DNA of 64,000 nucleotides from an uncultured Prevotellaceae bacterium (GCA_900316685.1 ONDS01000021.1:1-64000), one strand, 5' to 3'; shown: positions 1 through 9,482, numbered from the stretch's first letter. The notes: a model not told the origin generated them from the sequence alone. Program-made: numbers and translations.

Positions 1-118
1 GGAGAAAATTTGACTATGAATATAAATTTACAAAAAATATAAAGGCCGCTTAGTGTTAAAAATGTTAATTCGCTTGGCTCTGACTATAAGTTGCGAATTG
101 GACTACGGGCCATTGTCT

Positions 119-206
119 AAACTCCCAAACTCCCAGAACTCCTAAACTCCCAAACTCCCAAAACTCCTAAACTCCTAAAACTCCTAAACTCCCAAACTCC
201 TACTTT
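119..206. repeat. Degenerate short-word array before the pseudouridine synthase gene
   Basis: About a dozen near-copies of a 7-8 base word (CTCCCAAA, CTCCTAAA) lie head to tail just upstream of the first gene. The rest of positions 1-222 is AT-rich and shows no gene that I can support. Similar arrays with different words occur in other gaps of the window. Confidence 0.8.
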
Positions 207-285
207 AAACCATCTTTCGATCATGCATGACAGTTGTTTACACCTCATCAAAAGTAAATCATCCTTGACCGATGGCAGAGGAAGG

Positions 286-1848
286 ATGAACAATCCTTTC
301 TACTACACCCCCGACACGCTGACCATGTCCGCCGCCGAAGAAGTGAAGCGACTCATCGCCACACATGAGGAATGGCGCGACGAGGTGGCCAAGGGGAAGA
401 TGTTCGGTGTGCTGGTGGTGGAGGATGCCACGGGCAGAATGGGTTTCCTTGCCGCCTACTCCGGACAGATAGGCGGTCGTGAGGACTGGGAGGGTTTCGT
501 GCCCGCCGTGTTCGACTACCTGCAAGAAAACGGTTATTTCAAGACCGAGGAACAAGAAATCTCCGCCATCAACCATCGGATAGACGAGTTGGAAGGTTCT
601 GCCGACTATCTATCGGCGAAGAGCCACTTAGAGGAGATACACCGCAAAGCCGCCACAGAGGAAGAATCCTATAAAGAACAGATGCGCCAGGCCAAGGAGC
701 GACGTGACGCCCATCGCCCCACAGCCACCCCCGACGAGCAGGCTGTGATGATACGTGAGAGCCAATATATGAAGGCTGAGTTGCGTAGGATGAAACGTCG
801 CCACCAGGAGCAGGCAAAGACATTGGAGGAAGCCGTAAGAGCGACGGAAGAAGAGGTGACGCTGTTGCGCCGCGAGCGCAAACAAAAATCCGACGCTCTC
901 CAGCAGTGGCTGTTCCGCCATTTCGTGATGTGCAACGGTCATGGTGAAGAGCGCACCCTGCTCGACATCTTCGCCCCCACCCCGCAAGGCATACCTCCCT
1001 CGGGAGCCGGTGAGTGTTGCGCTCCCAAGTTGCTGCAGCACGCATTCCTGCATGGCTACCATCCCCTGCGTATCGGCGAGTTCTGGCAGGGTGCGTCGCC
1101 CACGGGCGAGATACGTCGTCACGATCATTTCTACCCTGCCTGTCGGGGGAAATGCCTACCCATCCTGCGGTTCATGCTGCAAGGCCTGGACGTGGCACCC
1201 AACCCTTTGGAACAGTCGACCGACCAGACCTTGGAGGTGGTGTACGACGACGAGCAGTTGGTGGTGGTGAACAAGCCATCTGGCATGCTGGCCGTGCCCG
1301 GCAAGACATCCCTTGAGTCGGTGTACTCCATCCTTCGCCGTCGTTTTCCCCAGGCCGAGGGACCGATGATCGTACACCGCCTTGACATGGCCACCTCGGG
1401 ACTGATGGTGGTGGCGAAGACCCTGTGGATGTATCATGCCCTGCAACAGCTCTTCGAACAGCGGAGAGTAGAGAAAAGATATGTTGCCCTGTTGGAACGC
1501 GACATCTCTCATGAAGTGCCACCGAGAGGCACCATCCGCCTGCCCCTGCGCCCCGACCCTATGGATCGTCCCCGACAAGTAGTGGATGAAAAGAATGGCA
1601 AGGAAGCCGTCACCGATTACGAGATCTTAGGCGTGGACCACGGCCACACCCTCATCGCCCTCTTCCCCCGAACGGGGCGCACCCATCAGTTGCGTGTCCA
1701 CTGCGCCCATCCCCGTGGGTTGAACTGTCCCATCCTCGGAGATGCCTTATATGGCCGTCCCTCCGACAGGCTCCACCTGCATGCCGAACGATTGGTATTC
1801 GTCCATCCCCTCACCGAGCAGCAGGTATGCTTCGCCTGTCGCCCATAG
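286..1848 (+). CDS. RluA-family pseudouridine synthase with long N-terminal extension
   Basis: This is a 520-residue protein whose C-terminal third (from about residue 325) is an RluA-type pseudouridine synthase domain. The signature HRLDMATSGLMV holds the presumed catalytic Asp, and the later GRTHQLRVH motif is also present. Such enzymes isomerise uridine to pseudouridine in rRNA or tRNA; the target cannot be read from the sequence. The first 300 residues are not part of the catalytic fold and include a charged, probably coiled-coil stretch (about residues 90-205). This long form is familiar in Bacteroidota, where the usual RluA is near 300 residues. I start at 286 (MNNPFYYTPD). An in-frame ATG at 223 would add 21 residues without protein-like character. 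The gene stands alone on the plus strand. Confidence 0.85.
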   Translation: MNNPFYYTPDTLTMSAAEEVKRLIATHEEWRDEVAKGKMFGVLVVEDATGRMGFLAAYSGQIGGREDWEGFVPAVFDYLQENGYFKTEEQEISAINHRIDELEGSADYLSAKSHLEEIHRKAATEEESYKEQMRQAKERRDAHRPTATPDEQAVMIRESQYMKAELRRMKRRHQEQAKTLEEAVRATEEEVTLLRRERKQKSDALQQWLFRHFVMCNGHGEERTLLDIFAPTPQGIPPSGAGECCAPKLLQHAFLHGYHPLRIGEFWQGASPTGEIRRHDHFYPACRGKCLPILRFMLQGLDVAPNPLEQSTDQTLEVVYDDEQLVVVNKPSGMLAVPGKTSLESVYSILRRRFPQAEGPMIVHRLDMATSGLMVVAKTLWMYHALQQLFEQRRVEKRYVALLERDISHEVPPRGTIRLPLRPDPMDRPRQVVDEKNGKEAVTDYEILGVDHGHTLIALFPRTGRTHQLRVHCAHPRGLNCPILGDALYGRPSDRLHLHAERLVFVHPLTEQQVCFACRP

Positions 1849-2010
1849 TAGTTGATACTTACCTACAATAATTTTTCTCTTTCTCGACACAATGGATGAT
1901 TATCAACAACGGATTACGGATTTAAATGACAACGGAATAAGTCCTAAAACTTCAATAGAACACTAAACGCTAAACCTTCATTAAATGGGCAAAAAAGGAA
2001 TGAAAAAAAT

Positions 2011-2041
2011 TTGGAGTTTTCTATAATTTTACATAAATTTG
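2011..2041 (+). promoter_or_regulatory. Bacteroidota-type promoter for the structured RNA/leader
   Basis: TTG at 2011-2013 and TAAATTTG at 2034-2041 are separated by 20 bases, a good match to the Bacteroidota -33/-7 consensus. Transcription would begin near 2048. Confidence 0.7.
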
Positions 2042-2047
2042 CCCTCG

Positions 2048-2340
2048 GGTAATTGCCTTCGGGCGACAACCTATTGGTTCGTCTTTCGCTAACGCACTGA
2101 CAATCAATTCTTTTCGTGGAAATTGTGAAGCGTTATGCTTTTCTTGTTAACTGGAAACCTGAGAAATTTCTAATGACAAACAAGAGGAGGCATGATACTT
2201 CTCACGCGTAAGCGTGGGCTGCTATCATTGTATCTTGTTTGTCGGGTTTTCTCAGGACCTCCAGTTGAAGATACAGGCATACAGTGCCACGCTTCAACGT
2301 ACCTATTAACCAGAGGTTCTTTAAGGAACAGAGAAGACCG
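2048..2340 (+). ncRNA. Large structured RNA: independent ncRNA or 5' leader of the LRR gene
   Basis: The stretch folds strongly by eye. AACTGGA (2149-2155) pairs with TCCAGTT (2260-2266). CCTGAGAAA (2158-2166) pairs with TTTCTCAGG (2248-2256). ACAAACAAGA (2176-2185) pairs with TCTTGTTTGT (2233-2242). ATGATA (2192-2197) pairs with TATCAT (2223-2228), and the tip is CACGC-GTAA-GCGTG. A second hairpin, GTTGAAG (2264-2270) with CTTCAAC (2292-2298), shares bases 2264-2266 with the closing stem, so the two compete. AACGC...GCGTT forms a further hairpin upstream. No T-run terminator is visible before the LRR start at 2390, which favours a long leader. The long rod also resembles a 6S-like or Bacteroidales-specific RNA, but I cannot assign a family. 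A 64-codon open frame at 2192-2386 overlaps the stems and is not credible as a gene. Confidence 0.6.
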
Positions 2341-2389
2341 ATTATATATTCAAATAAAGTATTCTTATTATAAACTAAGCTTATAGAAC

Positions 2390-5300
2390 ATGAAAAAATT
2401 ACTACTATTATGCTTTATGCTCTGCGCTTACTTACAGGGGTGGGCAGATGAGTGGACTGACAACTATGGGATCACATGGACCTTTACTGTTTATGGTTCT
2501 GAAGCGACCTTAACAGGTTCAGATTTTACCGCAGGGGATATGGTTATACCCTCGACAGTCTACAGGAATGGGGCTGCATACACAGTAACAGCCATCAGCG
2601 ATTATGCGTTTGTGGAAGAAGAACAAGAAGCGGTGGTAAATATTCCGGCTTTTACCAGCGTGACCATTCCTTCGACTTTGAAGAAAATCGGTGTGATGGC
2701 TTTTGGAGAAAGTTCTGTACCAAAAGTAATCATACCTGATTTAGCAGCATGGTGTAGCATGGATTTCTCCAATGATTGGTTTACCAATCCTCTGAATGGT
2801 GCCCGTCTTTTTAGCGATGCGAATACGGAAATTACAGATTTGACCATCCCGGAAGGTGTTACAAGAATTAATGATTTCGCTTTTTTAGGATGTACCAGTT
2901 TGACAAGTGTTATTATTCCATCCGGTGTAACGAGTATTGGAGAATACGCTTTTGAAAATTGTTTTAACATAACGAGCATAACCATTCCGGAAGGAGTTAC
3001 AACGATAAGTGAATGGGCTTTCTCTTGTAATAATAATTTAACCGAGGTTATTTCGTATATTAAAGAACCATTTGCTATTGAAAGCAACGTTTTCAATTCT
3101 TGTGAAGGAGAAGGAGAAGGTTTCACACCTGCTACGCTCTATGTTCCTGCAGGTTGTGTGCAAGCATATATAAATACACAAGGATGGTGGGAATTCTCAG
3201 AAATCAAAGAAATGGGTTCAACTGAACCGGCAGAAAACATCTGGACTTTCACAACCAATGGCTCCAATGCCACCATCACAGGCTGTAGCCAACCTGAAGG
3301 GAATCTCGTAATACCATCGCAGTTGAATGATGACCAAAATATATACGAAGTCACTGCTATCGGCAATATGGCTTTTCAAAATTGCTCAGATATTACGAGC
3401 GTGACCATCCCCTCGAGCGTTACAACCATTGGGACATCTGCTTTCAAAAATTGTTCTGGTCTGACAAAAGTGATTGTACCGGACTTAGCCGCTTGGTGCA
3501 ACATCAATTTTAGCGATTTTAATGCCAACCCTTTATTCCTTGCACACCATCTATACAGCAATGAGAGTACGGAGATAACGAAGTTGGTCATTCCTTCCGG
3601 TGTAACGGCTATAAATGCACGTGTGTTCTTAGGTTGCTCTGCTCTTACAAATGTATCCATTCCTTCAAGCGTGAAAAGTATCGGTGAATATGCTTTCAGA
3701 AACTGTTACTTCCTAAAGAAAGTGAACATTGAGGAAGGATTAATGACCATTGGCTCTAACGCGTTCCAAAAATGCTCCAGTTTGACGAGTGTGATCATCC
3801 CCTCGAGCGTGACGACTATCGGCAGTTCATCTTTCTCTGGTTGCTCTGTTTTGGCTAGTTTGACCATATCAGAAGGTGTAAAAAGTATTGGTTCTGCGGC
3901 TTTCTGGGAATGCGATCGTTTAACAAGTGTAACCATCCCTGAGGGCGTAACGAGCATCGGAGATGATGCTTTTGCGAACTGCTCCAAACTGACGACTGTG
4001 ACCATGCATCAGGGTGTAACTGGAATTAGTTCTTATACGTTCACTGGTAGTCCTTTAACGACCATTAAAGTTCTCGTCACCGATATGGCTGCTTTCTGCA
4101 ATAATATGTTAATGAGTATTTTTGATGGTGAAGGAGCAACTAGCGGAGCTCTCGTGGAATATGAATTCATTGATGGAGGAGAATGGGATAATAATTATGA
4201 ACATCCATTTGATCCATATGGTGAATATTATGATGGAGAGGGAGCGTATTATTTTGGAATTCATCCTCAACTAATTGATGCCGAAGGTAATCAGATTAGG
4301 GAATTCATCATCCCCGAGGGCGTTACGAGCATCGGATCTTATGCGTTCTCTGGCTGCTCCGGCCTAACGAGTGTGACTATTCCTGAGGGCGTGACGAGCA
4401 TCGGCGGTGCTGCGTTCGATGGCTGCTCTGGCCTGACGAGCATAACCATCCCCTCGAGCGTGACGAGCATCGGCTCTGGAGCGTTCTCTGGCTGCCGCGG
4501 CCTAACGAGCGTATATACATATATGGAAACGCCACCAAGTATAAGTTCATCTACTTTTTCTAACAGGACCAATGCCACGCTCTACGTACCTTACGGATGT
4601 AAGGCGGCATACGAGGTGGCTGACTATTGGAAAGAGTTCAAGGAGATTATAGAGATGGTGCCGGAAGAAAACATCTGGACATTCACGACCAATGGCTCCA
4701 ATGCCACCATCACAGGCTGTAGCCAACCTGAAGGTGACCTTGACATCCCGAATGTCGTAACCAAGAATGGAAACGAATATCATGTAACAGCGATTGGTGA
4801 AGCGGCATTCTCTGGGTGTACAGGGCTGATAAGTGTAACGATTCCTGAAGGCGTGACAAACATATACAAAACAGCATTTAATGGCTGCACAAATCTGACA
4901 AGTATAATCATTCCAGGCAGCGTAACCAACATCGGAACATCAGCATTTGCTAATTGTTCATCCCTAACAAACATCGTCTTGTCTGAAGGTTTAAGAACCA
5001 TAGGAGAAAACGCATTCAAACAATGCACGGCACTGAAAAGCATCACCATCCCCTCCACCTTGGAGACCTTAGCCAAATATGCATTTTCCTACTGCTCGGG
5101 GCTGAAGAAGGTGATTGTTTCTGACCTCGCGGCTTGGTGTGGTGTTACTTTCGGTGATGGAAATGCCAACCCTCTAAATTATTCCCACCACCTCTACAGC
5201 GATGAAGAAACGGAAATCACCGAATTGGTCATACCAGAAGGAGTGACAGTCATCAACGCCCGAGCCTTCCGAGGCTGTTCCAGTTTGAAGAGCGTGACCA

Positions 5301-7702
5301 TCCCATCGAGCGTGACGAGCATCGGTGATTATGCATTTTTCAACTGTTCCTCTTTGGGGACGGTTTCCTGCGATATGGATACCCCGTTAAGTATTACAGC
5401 CAATACCTTTTCCAACCGTGCCAATGCCACGCTGTATGTACCGGCGGGATGTAAATCTCTGTATGAAGATGCCGATTACTGGAAAGAATTCAAGGAAATC
5501 ATCGAGATGGGAACTGTATCCTTGATTGAACAAATCGTTTTAGGTAAAACAGCCTTGAATCTATCTGTGGGTGAAGCCACCACTCTTACCGTGACCATCA
5601 CACCCGAGGATGCCACCAACCAAGAATTGGTCTGGACCTCTTCCGACACCAACGTGGCAACCGTGGAGAACGGGGTGATTACCGCCATAGGCATCGGCAC
5701 CGCAATCATCACCGTCACAGCAAACGACGGTTCCGGAGTGAGTGCCTCCTGTCAGGTGACGGTGACAGAGGCCGCTGAAGAAGACAGCGACTACAGCCTG
5801 ATCGACAATACGCTCTACATAGAACGAACCGAAGGCATCACGGGACAACAAGTTACGCTCTCCATCAAGATGAAGAACACAGTAGATGTGCAGGGCTACC
5901 AATTCGACCTCTACCTGCCTGAGGGCGTGACCGTAGCCACCGACGAGGATGGGTTCAGTCTGATAGAGTTGAGCACAGAGCGCACCACAGCCCGCAAGAC
6001 CGACTATTTCAACGCCACCGTTCAGCCCGACAGAAGCATCCGCGTGCTCTGCGGTTCGTCGAAGGGATACACCTTCGAAGGCACCGACGGCGAGGTGGCA
6101 ACCATAACGCTCAACATCGGCGAAGACATGGAGGAGGGCGACTATCCCATCATCCTGAAGGAGGTGAACCTGACCGACAAGAACTCCACGCTCTACACCA
6201 CCGGCTACCTGAAGTCGACGCTCACCATCATCAACTTCATGCTCGGCGACGTGAACGGCAACAAGAAGGTGGAGGTGTCCGACTTCATCGCCACCGCCAA
6301 CTACATCCTCGGCAACCCGCCGCAGGTGTTCATCTTCAAGGCGGGCGACCTGAACAACAATAACAACATCGAAGTGTCCGACTTCATCGGCATCGCCAAC
6401 ATCATCCTGAACAGTTCGACCAGCAGCAACGCTCCGGCAGCCGCTCCGAAGAAAGCCCTGGCGACTGCTCCGAAGAAAGCAGCCACGGACATCGACGCAC
6501 TCACCGACGCCATCTACGTCGAGCCGGTGACCGCGGCTCCCGGCACGCAACAGACGCTGTCCATCCAGATGAAGAACAGCAGCCCCGTGGCTGGCTTCGA
6601 GTTCCGCCTGCAGCTGCCTGAAGGCATCACAGTGGCCACCGACGATGAGGGATTCCTCATGGCCGAATTGAGCACGGAGCGCACCACGAGTCGCAAGACC
6701 GACTACTTCAACTCTTCCCTACAAGACGACGGCACGCTGCAAGTGCTCTGCGGTACATCTACAGCTGATCCGAGCACGGGCAAGACTTATGTGTTCAGCG
6801 GCAATGAGGGCGAGGTGGCGCAAATAACGGTTAACATCCCCGAGGACTATGCTGAGGGCGTGTACGAGGTGAGCATTCTTGACGCGGCCTTCTCCGATGC
6901 CGACAACAACCTGAAGGAAGTGGGCCGGACGGTGACCACTGAATTGACCATCGGCGACAACAGCATCGTGCTGGATGAAAACTCCACCGAGGAAATCGCA
7001 GCAACCGACGGCCCCGTGAAGGTGGTAGTGAAGCGTACGCTGAAGAAAGACCAGTGGAGCACCATCTGCCTGCCGTTCGACATGACGGAGGAGCAGGTGT
7101 ATGCCGCCTTCGGCAACAATGTGCAGTTGCAGGAGTTCGACAGTTACGATGCAGAATACGACATCGACGATAATGTGACGGGCATCCTCGTCCATTTCAC
7201 GGATGCCGACCTGAGCGACGGCTTCTACGGCAACTATCCCTATGTGATTAAGGTTTCGGAGGATATCTCCGAATTCACCGTCACGGCGATCATCAATCCG
7301 TTGGAGGATGACTGCTATTCAGAGTATGATAATGGCAGGACGGGCAAGAACCGCCATGTGTACGGCACGTTCTACGGTACATACCACGCGCAGACAACGG
7401 TGCCCGAGAACGGCCTGTTCATCAGCGACAACAAGTTCTGGTACTCCACGGGCAAGACGAAGATGAAGGCCTTCCGCGGCTGGTTCGAGTTCGAGGATGT
7501 GCTGGCTGATGTGGAAGCCGCAGGCGCGAACATCGACTTCACATTCGATGGGACGACGGGCATACGCGAAATTAGGGAGAAATCCCAGGCTGAAGGCGCG
7601 GTCTACACCCTTCAGGGCCAGTACTTAGGCAAGGACATCGACCTGAAAAAACTGCCACGTGGCATCTATATAGTGAATGGTAAGAAACAAGTTATTAAGT
7701 AA
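2390..7702 (+). CDS. BspA-like LRR surface protein with Big2, cohesin-like and dockerin modules
   Basis: This 1770-residue protein starts with a signal peptide (cleavage expected after the GWA near residue 19). It continues with about 1000 residues of Treponema-type leucine-rich repeats (LRR_5/BspA) of the form TSVTIPEGVTSIGxxAFxxC. After these come a Big2 immunoglobulin-like domain (about 1045-1125), a cohesin-like beta domain (about 1135-1280), a dockerin-type pair of calcium loops (GDVNGNKKVEVSDFI and GDLNNNNNIEVSDFI, about 1285-1340), and a second cohesin-like domain (about 1365-1520). The tail (VYTLQGQYLGK then LPRGIYIVNGKKQVIK) resembles a type IX secretion sorting domain. BspA-type proteins mediate adhesion; that role here is inferred. 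The LRR half is clearly more AT-rich than the half after about base 5500, which suggests a mosaic origin. Confidence 0.9.
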   Translation: MKKLLLLCFMLCAYLQGWADEWTDNYGITWTFTVYGSEATLTGSDFTAGDMVIPSTVYRNGAAYTVTAISDYAFVEEEQEAVVNIPAFTSVTIPSTLKKIGVMAFGESSVPKVIIPDLAAWCSMDFSNDWFTNPLNGARLFSDANTEITDLTIPEGVTRINDFAFLGCTSLTSVIIPSGVTSIGEYAFENCFNITSITIPEGVTTISEWAFSCNNNLTEVISYIKEPFAIESNVFNSCEGEGEGFTPATLYVPAGCVQAYINTQGWWEFSEIKEMGSTEPAENIWTFTTNGSNATITGCSQPEGNLVIPSQLNDDQNIYEVTAIGNMAFQNCSDITSVTIPSSVTTIGTSAFKNCSGLTKVIVPDLAAWCNINFSDFNANPLFLAHHLYSNESTEITKLVIPSGVTAINARVFLGCSALTNVSIPSSVKSIGEYAFRNCYFLKKVNIEEGLMTIGSNAFQKCSSLTSVIIPSSVTTIGSSSFSGCSVLASLTISEGVKSIGSAAFWECDRLTSVTIPEGVTSIGDDAFANCSKLTTVTMHQGVTGISSYTFTGSPLTTIKVLVTDMAAFCNNMLMSIFDGEGATSGALVEYEFIDGGEWDNNYEHPFDPYGEYYDGEGAYYFGIHPQLIDAEGNQIREFIIPEGVTSIGSYAFSGCSGLTSVTIPEGVTSIGGAAFDGCSGLTSITIPSSVTSIGSGAFSGCRGLTSVYTYMETPPSISSSTFSNRTNATLYVPYGCKAAYEVADYWKEFKEIIEMVPEENIWTFTTNGSNATITGCSQPEGDLDIPNVVTKNGNEYHVTAIGEAAFSGCTGLISVTIPEGVTNIYKTAFNGCTNLTSIIIPGSVTNIGTSAFANCSSLTNIVLSEGLRTIGENAFKQCTALKSITIPSTLETLAKYAFSYCSGLKKVIVSDLAAWCGVTFGDGNANPLNYSHHLYSDEETEITELVIPEGVTVINARAFRGCSSLKSVTIPSSVTSIGDYAFFNCSSLGTVSCDMDTPLSITANTFSNRANATLYVPAGCKSLYEDADYWKEFKEIIEMGTVSLIEQIVLGKTALNLSVGEATTLTVTITPEDATNQELVWTSSDTNVATVENGVITAIGIGTAIITVTANDGSGVSASCQVTVTEAAEEDSDYSLIDNTLYIERTEGITGQQVTLSIKMKNTVDVQGYQFDLYLPEGVTVATDEDGFSLIELSTERTTARKTDYFNATVQPDRSIRVLCGSSKGYTFEGTDGEVATITLNIGEDMEEGDYPIILKEVNLTDKNSTLYTTGYLKSTLTIINFMLGDVNGNKKVEVSDFIATANYILGNPPQVFIFKAGDLNNNNNIEVSDFIGIANIILNSSTSSNAPAAAPKKALATAPKKAATDIDALTDAIYVEPVTAAPGTQQTLSIQMKNSSPVAGFEFRLQLPEGITVATDDEGFLMAELSTERTTSRKTDYFNSSLQDDGTLQVLCGTSTADPSTGKTYVFSGNEGEVAQITVNIPEDYAEGVYEVSILDAAFSDADNNLKEVGRTVTTELTIGDNSIVLDENSTEEIAATDGPVKVVVKRTLKKDQWSTICLPFDMTEEQVYAAFGNNVQLQEFDSYDAEYDIDDNVTGILVHFTDADLSDGFYGNYPYVIKVSEDISEFTVTAIINPLEDDCYSEYDNGRTGKNRHVYGTFYGTYHAQTTVPENGLFISDNKFWYSTGKTKMKAFRGWFEFEDVLADVEAAGANIDFTFDGTTGIREIREKSQAEGAVYTLQGQYLGKDIDLKKLPRGIYIVNGKKQVIK
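3233..4734 (+). repeat. Long internal DNA repeats in the LRR gene
   Basis: Bases 3233-3300 and 4667-4734 are the same 68-bp block with two mismatches, at the start of two LRR sections. Shorter repeats (GTGACGAGCATCGG and relatives) recur between 4330 and 4500. Such repeats allow LRR copy number to change by recombination. Confidence 0.85.
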
Positions 7703-7703
7703 T

Positions 7704-7838
7704 ACCCACCCCTTGCCCCTCCCAAAGGAAGGGGTGAGAGTGTTGGGAAAGAGAGTTTTCTTGAAATTATTGACAATTTAACCAATTCCGCCCCCGATAG
7801 CCTTGGGCACCCTCCCTTGGGGAGGGACGGGGTGGGTC
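7704..7838. repeat. Pair of inverted GC-rich elements between LRR gene and small gene
   Basis: ACCCACCCC-n-CCCTCCC with its own AAGG/GGGG hairpin at 7704-7735 reappears as the reverse complement at 7810-7838, with about 75 bases between. Each copy is a small palindrome and could act as a terminator. Near-identical elements lie at 17310-17340 and 36965-36994, so this is a dispersed family. Confidence 0.75.
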
Positions 7839-7849
7839 CTAAATGAATC

Positions 7850-8065
7850 ATGAAAAGAACAGCATATATACAACCGCAGATGAAGAACTGCTTTTACGAC
7901 ACGGAATCTATCTTGGATGGCACAGGTGTGACGGGCGACAACGGCACGGATTGGGGTGGCGTGGATGAGACCGGCGAGAAAGACCCTGATGCCAACGAGG
8001 TCAGTGTGTGGGAAGAAGAGGAGGAGATCATCTTCAAGAAAAAGTTCGACCTGTTTGGTGATTGA
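7850..8065 (+). CDS. Small acidic companion protein of the LRR gene
   Basis: This is a 71-residue protein with no signal peptide. It has a Lys/Gln-containing start (MKRTAYIQPQMK), a Gly/Asp-rich middle (GVTGDNGTDWGGVDE) and a run of Glu near residue 55. Small proteins of this shape (MKR-x-YIxPxx, then a glycine/aspartate stretch) are common in Prevotella, often near large surface proteins; their role is unknown to me. It follows the LRR gene by about 150 bases across the inverted element pair. Codon choice (mostly G or C at third positions) supports coding. Confidence 0.7.
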   Translation: MKRTAYIQPQMKNCFYDTESILDGTGVTGDNGTDWGGVDETGEKDPDANEVSVWEEEEEIIFKKKFDLFGD

Positions 8066-8203
8066 CAATTGACAAAACCACCAATCTTAACAGCGTGGGC
8101 TGTTTCTGTGTGCGATAAGGGCATTCTAAGGTCTTTTGGACATACAGGAACAGTCCTCGTTATTTTGAACACTACATTTTTACACAAATAACCGCTATAT
8201 CGT

Positions 8204-9469
8204 TCATGCCTTTGTGTTACCATTCTCCTGCATCAAGAATTTCCGAATCTTTTCTTTGCTTGGCAACTGTAACTCATACCGGGCAACAAACAATTGGGGA
8301 TCTGTGAAGGGGGTAAGATATTCCACCATCTCCTGCCCATACTCCGTACATAGGAGCAGTCCTACAGGTGGATTGTCATCGGGCTGCATATAATGCTTGC
8401 GATAATACTCAATATACATATTGAGTTGTGCAACATCAGCATAGTCCAGCCGATGGGCTTTGAGTTCCATGATGCAGTGGCATTTCAAAATACGATGATA
8501 GAACACCAAATCTGCCTTGTAGTAACGATCATCTATCAATAATCTCTTCTGTTCTTCTTCAAGGCAGAAACCCATGCCCAATTCCATGATGAAATCTTTT
8601 AAGTGGCTTACGATTGCTGCCTCCAAATCATTTTCATCAATGACATCTTTGGAAGAAAGACCAAGAAATTCAAAAAAATAAGGAGATTTGACTTCCTGTT
8701 CAAAAGTTGGCCGCTCGGCTATCCCGTTTATTTCTTTGCTGAGCAATTCCGGTTTCTTACTCCAACCACTTCGGGCATAATAATTGGTGTCAATCTGGCG
8801 TTGTAACTCTCTTACGCTCCAAGGGCCACGCATTGCCTCAATTGCGTAGAATACTCGCTGCATGGAGTCTTCAACATGGAGGAGCTGAACAATATGTGTA
8901 AAAGAGAGTCGGTCGAACAAAGCCTGGGGAACAGTTTTTACACTCCCATCAGACAAACTCATGGCAAAACCATCGGAAGAAATCCCTGTAACCATCAAGG
9001 AATCTTGCATTTTTGCAGATTTAGCAGTCACTGACTGCTGTTTTCCTTCGTCTTTCAATTCAGCAATCAGTGACTGCTGAATCTGTGAGGAAAGAAATGG
9101 TATAGAAGCAGACTTCACCTTATCCTTGCCAAGACGCTCAAAGAGATAGTTGGCTATAACAGGACGCAATTCTGGATAAAGCGAATAAAACAGGCGGTAG
9201 CTGCGTAAGTTCGTAGCACTATAACTTTTACCACCTAATCTCTTTGAGATATTCTGGAGAAGATTATCTCCATATTTGGCCTTGTCATTTCCGTGCTGCT
9301 CATATTCCACTATATAGTAGCCTGTCAGCCATGCTTTCGTTGTAATGTTGCGGTTGATGACAACACGGGCATCTTGTTGCAATGCCTCGCCTATACTCTT
9401 AATCTGAGTAACTAATGACTCAAAGTTTTCTGAAAACTGGTATGCCGAGTGTTTGATAATGTCAGTCAT
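8204..9469 (-). CDS. DUF1016 family PD-(D/E)XK nuclease (YhcG-like)
   Basis: This 421-residue protein has an N-terminal DUF1016 helical domain (RLGGKSYSATNLRSYRLFY, about residues 75-100) and a C-terminal nuclease fold of the PD-(D/E)XK type. The core is the Asp of YKADLVFYHR followed by the ELK of CIMELKAHR (about residues 320-340), then Q-x-N-x-Y (AQLNMYIEYYR). The family is often found next to restriction systems or small HTH proteins and is suspected of DNA or RNA cleavage in defence; no substrate can be read here. I start at 9469 (MTDIIKHSAY), 13 bases after the upstream HTH remnant. A start at 9514 would overlap that remnant. The two genes look like a former operon. Confidence 0.85.
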   Translation of the reverse strand: MTDIIKHSAYQFSENFESLVTQIKSIGEALQQDARVVINRNITTKAWLTGYYIVEYEQHGNDKAKYGDNLLQNISKRLGGKSYSATNLRSYRLFYSLYPELRPVIANYLFERLGKDKVKSASIPFLSSQIQQSLIAELKDEGKQQSVTAKSAKMQDSLMVTGISSDGFAMSLSDGSVKTVPQALFDRLSFTHIVQLLHVEDSMQRVFYAIEAMRGPWSVRELQRQIDTNYYARSGWSKKPELLSKEINGIAERPTFEQEVKSPYFFEFLGLSSKDVIDENDLEAAIVSHLKDFIMELGMGFCLEEEQKRLLIDDRYYKADLVFYHRILKCHCIMELKAHRLDYADVAQLNMYIEYYRKHYMQPDDNPPVGLLLCTEYGQEMVEYLTPFTDPQLFVARYELQLPSKEKIRKFLMQENGNTKA

Positions 9470-9482
9470 ATGTCTAACCCTT

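Noticed and set aside
1849..2010. Possible tRNA or other stable RNA in the gap after the pseudouridine synthase
   Set aside because: No cloverleaf, T-loop or other RNA hallmark is visible; the stretch is AT-rich and unstructured.
2192..2386. A 64-codon frame ahead of the LRR gene
   Set aside because: It overlaps the strong RNA stems, has no start signal of its own and no protein-like composition.
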